Of a DNA stretch of 64,000 nt, positions 7,350 through 20,210 are shown one piece after another. The stretch covers positions 10,668,245-10,732,244 of the forward strand of contig OX031066.1 in assembly GCA_943736015.1 (NCBI GenBank). Direction: 5' to 3'. The position numbers were made by a program, and so were the translations under genes. The notes beneath the pieces were generated by a model that was not told the DNA's origin, ran no database searches, and saw only the letters and a program-made list of their open reading frames with translations. Positions within the stretch are counted from its first letter, which is position 1; every line of letters begins with the position of its first letter. The DNA is from Tridacna crocea. Lineage: Eukaryota; Mollusca; Bivalvia; Cardiida; Cardiidae.

Positions 7350-9186
7350 CGATTTATATTAGGGCGCCATTTTGTTTGGCTGACTGGGCCCATTTTGATT
7401 TCTCAAAGCCTCTCTGACTGGCAGACCGGGCCCATTTTTGAATTTCTCACAGCCTCTCTGATTGGCTGTTGGCACCCATTCTGATTTCCTAAAAGCTTCT
7501 GTGATTGGATAATCTCACAGAGGGATGAGATTTGATTGGATGATTGGGAGGGGGGTATATATTTATCCTTATTGACCCCTTACCATACAATGACGCCTTT
7601 TAACACCCCTAAAAGAGAAGACTTTGGAAAATAATCTGAGAAAAGGAGACAATGCAGGTTACCAGCATTTTCTCCTTTTCCCACAATGTTTTCTACCCTA
7701 TCAAAGAAAATTTTGATTATTAGTTATTCTTACATCTTATTGTATCTTTATGGCCTATTTTTTTAAATTCTTCAAACGAAAACAAGATTTTTTTTCATCT
7801 GAAAAAGTTTCTGCAACAGCAACCGCTTGCTTCTGAATTTTATTTTTTGGTGCAGCGGTTAAACATAACATTGACTTTTGACTCGCACGGTCACCAAAAC
7901 TGACCCTGGTATGAAAACAGGGAAATGTTTCATTTACCTTTCTTGGATTTGTGCAACGGGTATCAATTGCCTCCAAAAGTGTCTAAGTTGATTTTACAAT
8001 TTCATGCGCAGCACGTAACCGTCTCATATGGGTGAGATGGTCATCGCAACCGAATCATTGGCCCTAGTGAGAAAAAATGAAAAAAGAAAAATCCCCATAT
8101 TTGACTTGAGAAACAGGTGTCGTCTGCTATGAAATGTCCCGTAAGTCGATTTTTTCATGTTTTCGCGGATACGTAACTGGCACCTACGAGACAGTAGTCA
8201 GCGTAAATGGATTTGTTGTCATGGTATAAAGAGATTGGAGGAAAAAAAAATAGAAAATTTGTTCCCTATATTTGACTTAAGAAACAGGTGTCGTCTGCTA
8301 TGAAATGTCCCGTAAGTCGATTTTTCATGTTTTTGCGGATAAGTAACTGGCACCTAAGAGAAAGTACTCAATGTAAATGGGTTTGTTGTCACGTACGATA
8401 TAAAGAGATTGGAGAAAAAAAATAATAAAGAATTCAGTTCTCTTTCTTTGACTTATGCAACAGGAAGCAGTTGCTACTGAAAAGAGTCTTCATGTCTTTT
8501 TTTAGCCACTTATCACATCATTTTCTGGTGTTCTCGCATGTGCGTAACTGGCACGTATGAAACAGTAGTCAACGTAACTGGGTTTCTTGTTGCGGTTTGA
8601 AGATATCAGAAAAATTATGCTTCAGTTCCTTGCTACTGAAAGAGTTTTCAGTCTTTTTTTAGCCACTTGTCACATTGTTTTCTGTGCTTTTTGCATGTGC
8701 GTAACTGGCACGTATGAGATGGTAATCAACGTAACTGGGTTTCTTGTCGTGGTTTAAAGCGATTAGAAAAAATAGCATTTCAGTTCCCTTTGTTTGATTT
8801 ATGCAATAGGAAACAATTGCTACAGAAAGAGTTTTCAGTCTCTTTTTTTAGCAACTTCTCACAATTAATTTCTGTGTGTTTTTTTCACACTGTACATTGA
8901 TCATTTTGGCTTATATGAATTTGATGTGGCCCAAATCAGGAAATCCAATTAAAGGGTAAAGGGGGGAATCAAGGGTTTACTTTAAGGGAAGTAACTCTTG
9001 CAAGGGGCTTGAAAAGACCAAAACAAGGTCTTCTGCCACCTTGTTTTCTTTAATTTTGGCCCTTTTTCAGTGAAATCTGGCATGTGTGGATGGTGCATGC
9101 CTGGCAGTTTGCCAAGGACTGCACAGCAGCCTTTAAAAAAGACTTTAAATCCACTTTTATGCCGTTTTTTGTTCACTGTTTTCTAT
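7350..9186 (+). repeat. Unit 5 (alpha)
   Basis: TATA 7556-7566, 6-G tract. Alpha markers GCAACGGGTAT and GATAAGTAACTGG. Confidence 0.97.
7625..7695 (+). ncRNA. Pre-miRNA-like hairpin, unit 5
   Basis: Identical to unit 1. Confidence 0.55.
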
Positions 9187-11022
9187 CGATTTATATTAGG
9201 GCGCCATTTTGTTTGGCTGACTGGGCCCATTTTGATTTCTCAAAGCCTCTCTGACTGGCAGACCGGGCTCATTTTTGAATTTCTCACAGCCTCTCTGATT
9301 GGCTGTTGGCACCCATTCTGATTTCCTAAAAGCTTCTGTGATTGGATAATCTCACAGAGGGATGAGATTTGATTGGATGATTGGGAGGGGGGTATATATT
9401 TATCCTTATTGACCCCTTACCATACAATGACGCCTTTTAACACCCCTAAAAGAGAAGACTTTGGAAAATAATCTGAGAAAAGGAGACAATGCAGGTTACC
9501 AGCATTTTCTCCTTTTCCCACAATGTTTTCTACCCTATCAAAGAAAATTTTGATTATTAGTTATTCTTACATCTTATTGTATCTTTATGGCCTATTTTTT
9601 TAATTCTTCAAACGAAAACAAGATTTTTTTTCATCTGAAAAAGTTTCTGCAACAGCAACCGCTTGCTTCTGAATTTCATTTTTTGGTGCAGCGGTTAAAC
9701 ATAACATTGACTTTTGACTCGCACGGTCACCAAAACTGACCCTGGTATGAAAACAGGGAAATGTTTCATTTACCTTTCTTGGATTTGTGCAACAGGTATC
9801 AATTGCCTCCAAAAGTGTCTAAGTTGATTTTACAATTTTATGCGCAGCACGTAACCGTCTCATATGGGTGAGATGGTCATCGCAACCGAATCATTGGCCC
9901 TAGTGAGAAAAAATGAAAAAAGAAAAATCCCCATATTTGACTTGAGAAACAGGTGTCGTCAGCTATGAAATGTCCCGTAAGTCGATTTTTTCATGTTTTC
10001 GCGGATACGTAACTGGCACCTACGAGACAGTAGTCAGCGTAAATGGATTTGTTGTCATGGTATAAAGAGATTGGAGGAAAAAAAAATAGAAAATTTGTTC
10101 CCTATATTTGACTTAAGAAACAGGTGTCGTCTGCTATGAAATGTCCCGTAAGTCGATTTTTCATGTTTTTGCGGATACGTAACTGGCACCTACGAGAAAG
10201 TAGTCAACGTAAATGGGTTTGTTGTCACGTACGATATAAAGAGATTGGAGAAAAAAAATAATAAAGAATTCAGTTCTCTTTTTTTGACTTATGCAACAGG
10301 AAGCAGTTGCTACTGAAAAGAGTCTTCATGTCTTTTTTTAGCCACTTATCACATCATTTTCTGGTGTTCTCGCATGTGCGTAACTGGCACGTATGAAACA
10401 GTAGTCAACGTAACTGGGTTTCTTGTTGCGGTTTGAAGATATCAGAAAAATTATGCTTCAGTTCCTTGCTACTGAAAGAGTTTTCAGTCTTTTTTTAGCC
10501 ACTTGTCACATTGTTTTCTGTGCTTTTTGCATGTGCGTAACTGGCACGTATGAGATGGTAATCAACGTAACTGGGTTTCTTGTCGTGGTTTAAAGCGATT
10601 AGAAAAAATAGCATTTCAGTTCCCTTTGTTTGATTTATGCAATAGGAAACAATTGCTACAGAAAGAGTTTTCAGTCTCTTTTTTTAGCAACTTCTCACAA
10701 TTAATTTCTGTGTGTTTTTTTCACACTGTACATTGATCATTTTGGCTTATATGAATTTGATGTGGCCCAAATCAGGAAATCCAATTAAAGGGTAAAGGGG
10801 GGAATCAAGGGTTTACTTTAAGGGAAGTAACTCTTGCAAGGGGCTTGAAAAGACCAAAACAAGGTCTTCTGCCACCTTGTTTTCGTTAATTTTGGCCCTT
10901 TTTCAGTGAAATCTGGCATGTGTGGATGGTGCATGCCTGGCAGTTTGCCAAGGACTGCACAGCAGCCTTTAAAAAAGACTTTAAATCCACTTTTATGCCG
11001 TTTTTTGTTCACTGTTTTCTAT
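9187..11022 (+). repeat. Unit 6 (beta)
   Basis: TATA 9393-9403, 6-G tract. Beta markers GGGCTCATTT and GTCGTCAGC; private GAATTTCATTT and ACAATTTTATGCG. Confidence 0.97.
9462..9532 (+). ncRNA. Pre-miRNA-like hairpin, unit 6
   Basis: Identical to unit 1. Confidence 0.55.
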
Positions 11023-12859
11023 CGATTTATATTAGGGCGCCATTTTGTTTGGCTGACTGGGCCCATTTTGATTTCTCAAAGCCTCTCTGACTGGCAGACC
11101 GGGCCCATTTTTGAATTTCTCACAGCCACTCTGATTGGCTGTTGGCACCCATTCTGATTTCCTAAAAGCTTCTGTGATTGGATAATCTCACAGAGGGATG
11201 AGATTTGATTGGATGATTGGGAGGGGGGTATATATTTATCCTTATTGACCCCTTACCATACAATGACGCCTTTTAACACCCCTAAAAGAGAAGACTTTGG
11301 AAAATAATCTGAGAAAAGGAGACAATGCAGGTTACCAGCATTTTCTCCTTTTCCCACAATGTTTTCTACCCTATCAAAGAAAATTTTGATTATTAGTTAT
11401 TCTTACATCTTATTGTATCTTTATGGCCTATTTTTTTAAATTCTTCAAACGAAAACAAGATTTTTTTTCATCTGAAAAAGTTTCTGCAACAGCAACCGCT
11501 TGCTTCTGAATTTTATTTTTTGGTGCAGCGGTTAAACATAACATTGACTTTTGACTCGCACGGTCACCAAAACTGACCCTGGTATGAAAACAGGGAAATG
11601 TTTCATTTACCTTTCTTGGATTTGTGCAACGGGTATCAATTGCCTCCAAAAGTGTCTAAGTTGATTTTACAATTTCATGCGCAGCACGTAACCGTCTCAT
11701 ATGGGTGAGATGGTCATCGCAACCGAATCATTGGCCCTAGTGAGAAAAAATGAAAAAAGAAAAATCCCCATATTTGACTTGAGAAACAGGTGTCGTCTGC
11801 TATGAAATGTCCCGTAAGTCGATTTTTTCATGTTTTCGCGGATACGTAACTGGCACCTACGAGACAGTAGTCAGCGTAAATGGATTTGTTGTCATGGTAT
11901 AAAGAGATTGGAGGAAAAAAAAATAGAAAATTTGTTCCCTATATTTGACTTAAGAAACAGGTGTCGTCTGCTATGAAATGTCCCGTAAGTCGATTTTTCA
12001 TGTTTTTGCGGATAAGTAACTGGCACCTAAGAGAAAGTACTCAATGTAAATGGGTTTGTTGTCACGTACGATATAAAGAGATTGGAGAAAAAAAATAATA
12101 AAGAATTCAGTTCTCTTTCTTTGACTTATGCAACAGGAAGCAGTTGCTACTGAAAAGAGTCTTCATGTCTTTTTTTAGCCACTTATCACATCATTTTCTG
12201 GTGTTCTCGCATGTGCGTAACTGGCACGTATGAAACAGTAGTCAACGTAACTGGGTTTCTTGTTGTGGTTTGAAGATATCAGAAAAATTATGCTTCAGTT
12301 CCTTGCTGCTGAAAGAGTTTTCAGTCTTTTTTTAGCCACTTGTCACATTGTTTTCTGTGCTTTTTGCATGTGCGTAACTGGCACGTATGAGATGGTAATC
12401 AACGTAACTGGGTTTCTTGTCGTGGTTTAAAGCGATTAGAAAAAATAGCATTTCAGTTCCCTTTGTTTGATTTATGCAATAGGAAACAATTGCTACAGAA
12501 AGAGTTTTCAGTCTCTTTTTTTAGCAACTTCTCACAATTAATTTCTGTGTGTTTTTTTCACACTGTACATTGATCATTTTGGCTTATATGAATTTGATGT
12601 GGCCCAAATCAGGAAATCCAATTAAAGGGTAAAGGGGGGAATCAAGGGTTTACTTTAAGGGAAGTAACTCTTGCAAGGGGCTTGAAAAGACCAAAACAAG
12701 GTCTTCTGCCACCTTGTTTTCGTTAATTTTGGCCCTTTTTCAGTGAAATCTGGCATGTGTGGATGGTGCATGCCTGGCAGTTTGCCAAGGACTGCACAGC
12801 AGCCTTTAAAAAAGACTTTAAATCCACTTTTATGCCGTTTTTTGTTCACTGTTTTCTAT
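11023..12859 (+). repeat. Unit 7 (alpha)
   Basis: TATA 11229-11239, 6-G tract. Has AGCCACTCTG in the promoter (shared with unit 9); private TGTTGTGGTTTG and CTTGCTGCTG. Confidence 0.97.
11298..11368 (+). ncRNA. Pre-miRNA-like hairpin, unit 7
   Basis: Identical to unit 1. Confidence 0.55.
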
Positions 12860-14696
12860 CGATTTATATTAGGGCGCCATTTTGTTTGGCTGACTGGGCC
12901 CATTTTGATTTCTCAAAGCCTCTCTGACTGGCAGACCGGGCTCATTTTTGAATTTCTCACAGCCTCTCTGATTGGCTGTTGGCACCCATTCTGATTTCCT
13001 AAAAGCTTCTGTGATTGGATAATCTCACAGAGGGATGAGATTTGATTGGATGATTGGGAGGGGGGTATATATTTATCCTTATTGACCCCTTACCATACAA
13101 TGACGCCTTTTAACACCCCTAAAAGAGAAGACTTTGGAAAATAATCTGAGAAAAGGAGACAATGCAGGTTACCAGCATTTTCTCCTTTTCCCACAATGTT
13201 TTCTACCCTATCAAAGAAAATTTTGATTATTAGTTATTCTTACATCTTATTGTATCTTTATGGCCTATTTTTTTAAATTCTTCAAACGAAAACAAGATTT
13301 TTTTTCATCTGAAAAAGTTTCTGCAACAGCAACCGCTTGCTTCTGAATTTTATTTTTTGGTGCAGCGGTTAAACATAACATTGACTTTTGACTCGCACGG
13401 TCACCAAAACTGACCCTGGTATGAAAACAGGGAAATGTTTCATTTACCTTTCTTGGATTTGTGCAACAGGTATCAATTGCCTCCAAAAGTGTCTAAGTTG
13501 ATTTTACAATTTCATGCGCAGCACGTAACCGTCTCATATGGGTGAGATGGTCATCGCAACCGAATCATTGGCCCTAGTGAGAAAAAATGAAAAAAGAAAA
13601 ATCCCCATATTTGACTTGAGAAACAGGTGTCGTCAGCTATGAAATGTCCCGTAAGTCGATTTTTTCATGTTTTCGCGGATACGTAATTGGCACCTACGAG
13701 ACAGTAGTCAGCGTAAATGGATTTGTTGTCATGGTATAAAGAGATTGGAGGAAAAAAAAATAGAAAATTTGTTCCCTATATTTGACTTAAGAAACAGGTG
13801 TCGTCTGCTATGAAATGTCCCGTAAGTCGATTTTTCATGTTTTTGCGGATACGTAACTGGCACCTACGAGAAAGTAGTCAACGTAAATGGGTTTGTTGTC
13901 ACGTACGATATAAAGAGATTGGAGAAAAAAAATAATAAAGAATTCAGTTCTCTTTTTTTGACTTATGCAACAGGAAGCAGTTGCTACTGAAAAGAGTCTT
14001 CATGTCTTTTTTTAGCCACTTATCACATCATTTTCTGGTGTTCTCGCATGTGCGTAACTGGCACGTATGAAACAGTAGTCAACGTAACTGGGTTTCTTGT
14101 TGCGGTTTGAAGATATCAGAAAAATTATGCTTCAGTTCCTTGCTACTGAAAGAGTTTTCAGTCTTTTTTTAGCCACTTGTCACATTGTTTTCTGTGCTTT
14201 TTGCATGTGCGTAACTGGCACGTATGAGATGGTAATCAACGTAACTGGGTTTCTTGTCGTGGTTTAAAGCGATTAGAAAAAATAGCATTTCAGTTCCCTT
14301 TGTTTGATTTATGCAATAGGAAACAATTGCTACAGAAAGAGTTTTCAGTCTCTTTTTTTAGCAACTTCTCACAATTAATTTCTGTGTGTTTTTTTCACAC
14401 TGTACATTGATCATTTTGGCTTATATGAATTTGATGTGGCCCAAATCAGGAAATCCAATTAAAGGGTAAAGGGGGGAATCAAGGGTTTACTTTAAGGGAA
14501 GTAACTCTTGCAAGGGGCTTGAAAAGACCAAAACAAGGTCTTCTGCCACCTTGTTTTCGTTAATTTTGGCCCTTTTTCAGTGAAATCTGGCATGTGTGGA
14601 TGGTGCATGCCTGGCAGTTTGCCAAGGACTGCACAGCAGCCTTTAAAAAAGACTTTAAATCCACTTTTATGCCGTTTTTTGTTCACTGTTTTCTAT
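12860..14696 (+). repeat. Unit 8 (beta)
   Basis: TATA 13066-13076, 6-G tract. Beta markers as in unit 6; private CGTAATTGG in S2, which destroys one TAACTG. Confidence 0.97.
13135..13205 (+). ncRNA. Pre-miRNA-like hairpin, unit 8
   Basis: Identical to unit 1. Confidence 0.55.
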
Positions 14697-16534
14697 CGAT
14701 TTATATTAGGGCGCCATTTTGTTTGGCTGACTGGGCCCATTTTGATTTATCAAAGCCTCTCTGACTGGCAGACCGGGCCCATTTTTGAATTTCTCACAGC
14801 CACTCTGATTGGCTGTTGGCACCCATTCTGATTTCCTAAAAGCTTCTGTGATTGGATAATCTCACAGAGGGATGAGATTTGATTGGATGATTGGGAGGGG
14901 GGTATATATTTATCCTTATTGACCCCTTACCATACAATGACGCCTTTTAACACCCCTAAAAGAGAAGACTTTGGAAAATAATCTGAGAAAAGGAGACAAT
15001 GCAGGTTACCAGCATTTTCTCCTTTTCCCACAATGTTTTCTACCCTATCAAAGAAAATTTTGATTATTAGTTATTCTTACATCTTATTGTATCTTTATGG
15101 CCTATTTTTTTTAAATTCTTCAAACGAAAACAAGATTTTTTTTCATCTGAAAAAGTTTCTGCAACAGCAACCGCTTGCTTCTGAATTTTATTTTTTGGTG
15201 CAGCGGTTAAACATAACATTGACTTTTGACTCGCACGGTCACCAAAACTGACCCTGGTATGAAAACAGGGAAATGTTTCATTTACCTTTCTTGGATTTGT
15301 GCAACGGGTATCAATTGCCTCCAAAAGTGTCTAAGTTGATTTTACAATTTCATGCGCAGCACGTAACCGTCTCATATGGGTGAGATGGTCATCGCAACCG
15401 AATCATTGGCCCTAGTGAGAAAAAATGAAAAAAGAAAAATCCCCATATTTGACTTGAGAAACAGGTGTCGTCTGCTATGAAATGTCCCGTAAGTCGATTT
15501 TTTCATGTTTTCGCGGATACGTAACTGGCACCTACGAGACAGTAGTCAGCGTAAATGGATTTGTTGTCATGGTATAAAGAGATTGGAGGAAAAAAAAATA
15601 GAAAATTTGTTCCCTATATTTGACTTAAGAAACAGGTGTCGTCTGCTATGAAATGTCCCGTAAGTCGATTTTTCATGTTTTTGCGGATAAGTAACTGGCA
15701 CCTAAGAGAAAGTACTCAATGTAAATGGGTTTGTTGTCACGTACGATATAAAGAGATTGGAGAAAAAAAATAATAAAGAATTCAGTTCTCTTTCTTTGAC
15801 TTATGCAACAGGAAGCAGTTGCTACTGAAAAGAGTCTTCATGTCTTTTTTTAGCCACTTATCACATCATTTTCTGGTGTTCTCGCATGTGCGTAACTGGC
15901 ACGTATGAAACAGTAGTCAACGTAACTGGGTTTCTTGTTGCGGTTTGAAGATATCAGAAAAATTATGCTTCAGTTCCTTGCTACTGAAAGAGTTTTCAGT
16001 CTTTTTTTAGCCACTTGTCACATTGTTTTCTGTGCTTTTTGCATGTGCGTAACTGGCACGTATGAGATGGTAATCAACGTAACTGGGTTTCTTGTCGTGG
16101 TTTAAAGCGATTAGAAAAAATAGCATTTCAGTTCCCTTTGTTTGATTTATGCAATAGGAAACAATTGCTACAGAAAGAGTTTTCAGTCTCTTTTTTTAGC
16201 AACTTCTCACAATTAATTTCTGTGTGTTTTTTTCACACTGTACATTGATCATTTTGGCTTATATGAATTTGATGTGGCCCAAATCAGGAAATCCAATTAA
16301 AGGGTAAAGGGGGGAATCAAGGGTTTACTTTAAGGGAAGTAACTCTTGCAAGGGGCTTGAAAAGACCAAAACAAGGTCTTCTGCCACCTTGTTTTCGTTA
16401 ATTTTGGCCCTTTTTCAGTGAAATCTGGCATGTGTGGATGGTGCATGCCTGGCAGTTTGCCAAGGACTGCACAGCAGCCTTTAAAAAAGACTTTAAATCC
16501 ACTTTTATGCCGTTTTTTGTTCACTGTTTTCTAT
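14697..16534 (+). repeat. Unit 9 (alpha)
   Basis: TATA 14903-14913, 6-G tract. AGCCACTCTG as in unit 7; private GATTTATCAAAG in cassette P1 and one extra T in the T-run at about 15104. Confidence 0.97.
14972..15042 (+). ncRNA. Pre-miRNA-like hairpin, unit 9
   Basis: Identical to unit 1. Confidence 0.55.
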
Positions 16535-18372
16535 CGATTTATATTAGGGCGCCATTTTGTTTGGCTGACTGGGCCCATTTTGATTTCTCAAAGCCTCTCT
16601 GACTGGCAGACCGGGCCCATTTTTGAATTTCTCACAGCCTCTCTGATTGGCTGTTGGCACCCATTCTGATTTCCTAAAAGCTTCTGTGATTGGATAATTT
16701 CACAGAGGGATGAGATTTGATTGGATGATTGAGAGGGGGGGTATATATTTATCCTTATTGACCCCTTACCATACAATGACGCCTTTTAACACCCCTAAAA
16801 GAGAAGACTTTGGAAAATAATCTGAGAAAAGGAGACAATGCAGGTTACCAGCATTTTCTCCTATTCCCACAATGTTTTCTACCCTATCAAAGAAAATTTT
16901 GATTATTAGTTATTCTTACATCTTATTGTATCTTTATGGCCTATTTTTTTAATTCTTCAAACGAAAACAAGATCTTTTTTTCATCTGAAAAAGTTTCTGC
17001 AACAGCAACCGCTTGCTTCTGAATTTTATTTTTTGGTGCAGCGGTTAAACATAACATTGACTTTTGACTCGCACGGTCACCAAAACTGACCCTGGTATGA
17101 AAACAGGGAAATGTTTCATTTACCTTTCTTGGATTTGTGCAACAGGTATCAATTGCCTCCAAAAGTGTCTAAGTTGATTTTACGATTTCATGCGCAGCAC
17201 GTAACCGTCTCATATGGGTGAGATGGTCATCGCAACCGAATCATTGGCCCTAGTGAGAAAAAATGAAAAAAGAAAAATCCCCATATTTGACTTGAGAAAC
17301 AGGTGTCGTCTGCTATGAAATGTCCCGTAAGTCGATTTTTTCATGTTTTCGCGGATACGTAACTGGCACCTACGAGACAGTAGTCAGCGTAAATGGATTT
17401 GTTGTCATGGTATAAAGAGATTGGAGGAAAAAAAAATAGAAAATTTGTTCCCTATATTTGACTTAAGAAACAGGTGTCGTCTGCTATGAAATGTCCCGTA
17501 AGTCGATTTTTCATGTTTTTGCGGATACGTAACTGGCACCTACGAGAAAGTAGTCAACGTAAATGGGTTTGTTGTCACGTACGATATAAAGAGATTGGAG
17601 AAAAAAAATAATAAAGAATTCAGTTCTCTTTTTTTGACTTATGCAACAGGAAGCAGTTGCTACTGAAAAGAGTCTTCATGTCTTTTTTTAGCCACTTATC
17701 ACATCATTTTCTGGTGTTCTCGCATGTGCGTAACTGGCACGTATGAAACAGTAGTCAACGTAACTGGGTTTCTTGTTGCGGTTTGAAGATATCAGAAAAA
17801 TTATGCTTCAGTTCCTTGCTACTGAAAGAGTTTTCAGTCTTTTTTTAGCCACTTGTCACATTGTTTTCTGTGCTTTTTGCATGTGCGTAACTGGCACGTA
17901 TGAGATGGTAATCAACGTAACTGGGTTTCTTGTCGTGGTTTAAAGCGATTAGAAAAAATAGCATTTCAGTTCCCTTTGTTTGATTTATGCAATAGGAAAC
18001 AATTGCTACAGAAAGAGTTTTCAGTCTCTTTTTTTAGCAACTTCTCACAATTAATTTCTGTGTGTTTTTTTCACACTGTACATTGATCATTTTGGCTTAT
18101 ATGAATTTGATGTGGCCCAAATCAGGAAATCCAATTAAAGGGTAAAGGGGGGAATCAAGGGTTTACTTTAAGGGAAGTAACTCTTGCAAGGGGCTTGAAA
18201 AGACCAAAACAAGGTCTTCTGCCACCTTGTTTTCGTTAATTTTGGCCCTTTTTCAGTGAAATCTGGCATGTGTGGATGGTGCATGCCTGGCAGTTTGCCA
18301 AGGACTGCACAGCAGCCTTTAAAAAAGACTTTAAATCCACTTTTATGCCGTTTTTTGTTCACTGTTTTCTAT
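16535..18372 (+). repeat. Unit 10
   Basis: TATA 16742-16752, 7-G tract. GATTGAGAGG next to the last CCAAT box (shared with unit 11). Confidence 0.97.
16811..16881 (+). ncRNA. Pre-miRNA-like hairpin, unit 10 (3'-arm variant)
   Basis: T to A at 16863, as in unit 4. Confidence 0.5.
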
Positions 18373-20210
18373 CGATTTATATTAGGGCGCCATTTTGTTT
18401 GGCTGACTGGGCCCATTTTGATTTCTCAAAGCCTCTCTGACTGGCAGACCGGGCCCATTTTTGAATTTCTCACAGCCTCTCTGATTGGCTGTTGGCACCC
18501 ATTCTGATTTCCTAAAAGCTTCTGTGATTGGATAATTTCACAGAGGGATGAGATTTGATTGGATGATTGAGAGGGGGGGTATATATTTATCCTTATTGAC
18601 CCCTTACCATACAATGACGCCTTTTAACACCCCTAAAAGAGAAGACTTTGGAAAATAATCTGAGAAAAGGAGACAATGCAGGTTACCAGCATTTTCTCCT
18701 ATTCCCACAATGTTTTCTACCCTATCAAAGAAAATTTTGATTATTAGTTATTCTTACATCTTATTGTATCTTTATGGCCTATTTTTTTAATTCTTCAAAC
18801 GAAAACAAGATCTTTTTTTCATCTGAAAAAGTTTCTGCAACAGCAACCGCTTGCTTCTGAATTTTATTTTTTGGTGCAGCGGTTAAACATAACATTGACT
18901 TTTGACTCGCACGGTCACCAAAACTGACCCTGGTATGAAAACAGGGAAATGTTTCATTTACCTTTCTTGGATTTGTGCAACAGGTATCAATTGCCTCCAA
19001 AAGTGTCTAAGTTGATTTTACGATTTCATGCGCAGCACGTAACCGTCTCATATGGGTGAGATGGTCATCGCAACCGAATCATTGGCCCTAGTGAGAAAAA
19101 ATGAAAAAAGAAAAATCCCCATATTTGACTTGAGAAACAGGTGTCGTCTGCTATGAAATGTCCCGTAAGTCGATTTTTTCATGTTTTCGCGGATACGTAA
19201 CTGGCACCTACGAGACAGTAGTCAGCGTAAATGGATTTGTTGTCATGGTATAAAGAGATTGGAGGAAAAAAAAATAGAAAATTTGTTCCCTATATTTGAC
19301 TTAAGAAACAGGTGTCGTCTGCTATGAAATGTCCCGTAAGTCGATTTTTCATGTTTTTGCGGATACGTAACTGGCACCTACGAGAAAGTAGTCAACGTAA
19401 ATGGGTTTGTTGTCACGTACGATATAAAGAGATTGGAGAAAAAAAATAATAAAGAATTCAGTTCTCTTTTTTTGACTTATGCAACAGGAAGCAGTTGCTA
19501 CTGAAAAGAGTCTTCATGTCTTTTTTTAGCCACTTATCACATCATTTTCTGGTGTTCTCGCATGTGCGTAACTGGCACGTATGAAACAGTAGTCAACGTA
19601 ACTGGGTTTCTTGTTGCGGTTTGAAGATATCAGAAAAATTATGCTTCAGTTCCTTGCTACTGAAAGAGTTTTCAGTCTTTTTTTAGCCACTTGTCACATT
19701 GTTTTCTGTGCTTTTTGCATGTGCGTAACTGGCACGTATGAGATGGTAATCAACGTAACTGGGTTTCTTGTCGTGGTTTAAAGCGATTAGAAAAAATAGC
19801 ATTTCAGTTCCCTTTGTTTGATTTATGCAATAGGAAACAATTGCTACAGAAAGAGTTTTCAGTCTCTTTTTTTAGCAACTTCTCACAATTAATTTCTGTG
19901 TGTTTTTTTCACACTGTACATTGATCATTTTGGCTTATATGAATTTGATGTGGCCCAAATCAGGAAATCCAATTAAAGGGTAAAGGGGGGAATCAAGGGT
20001 TTACTTTAAGGGAAGTAACTCTTGCAAGGGGCTTGAAAAGACCAAAACAAGGTCTTCTGCCACCTTGTTTTCGTTAATTTTGGCCCTTTTTCAGTGAAAT
20101 CTGGCATGTGTGGATGGTGCATGCCTGGCAGTTTGCCAAGGACTGCACAGCAGCCTTTAAAAAAGACTTTAAATCCACTTTTATGCCGTTTTTTGTTCAC
20201 TGTTTTCTAT
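18373..20210 (+). repeat. Unit 11
   Basis: TATA 18580-18590, 7-G tract. I saw no difference from unit 10. Last unit with seven T in CTCTTTTTTTAGC; later units have six. Confidence 0.97.
18649..18719 (+). ncRNA. Pre-miRNA-like hairpin, unit 11 (3'-arm variant)
   Basis: T to A at 18701, as in unit 4. Confidence 0.5.

Larger units (their letters stand above)
7350..16534. repeat. Dimeric higher-order repeat (units 5-9, alpha-beta-alpha-beta-alpha)
   Basis: Units 5, 7 and 9 share GCAACGGGTAT, GATAAGTAACTGG and GTACTCAATG. Units 6 and 8 share GGGCTCATTT and GTCGTCAGC instead. The markers alternate strictly, so the repeating block is two units, about 3,673 bp. Confidence 0.85.
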
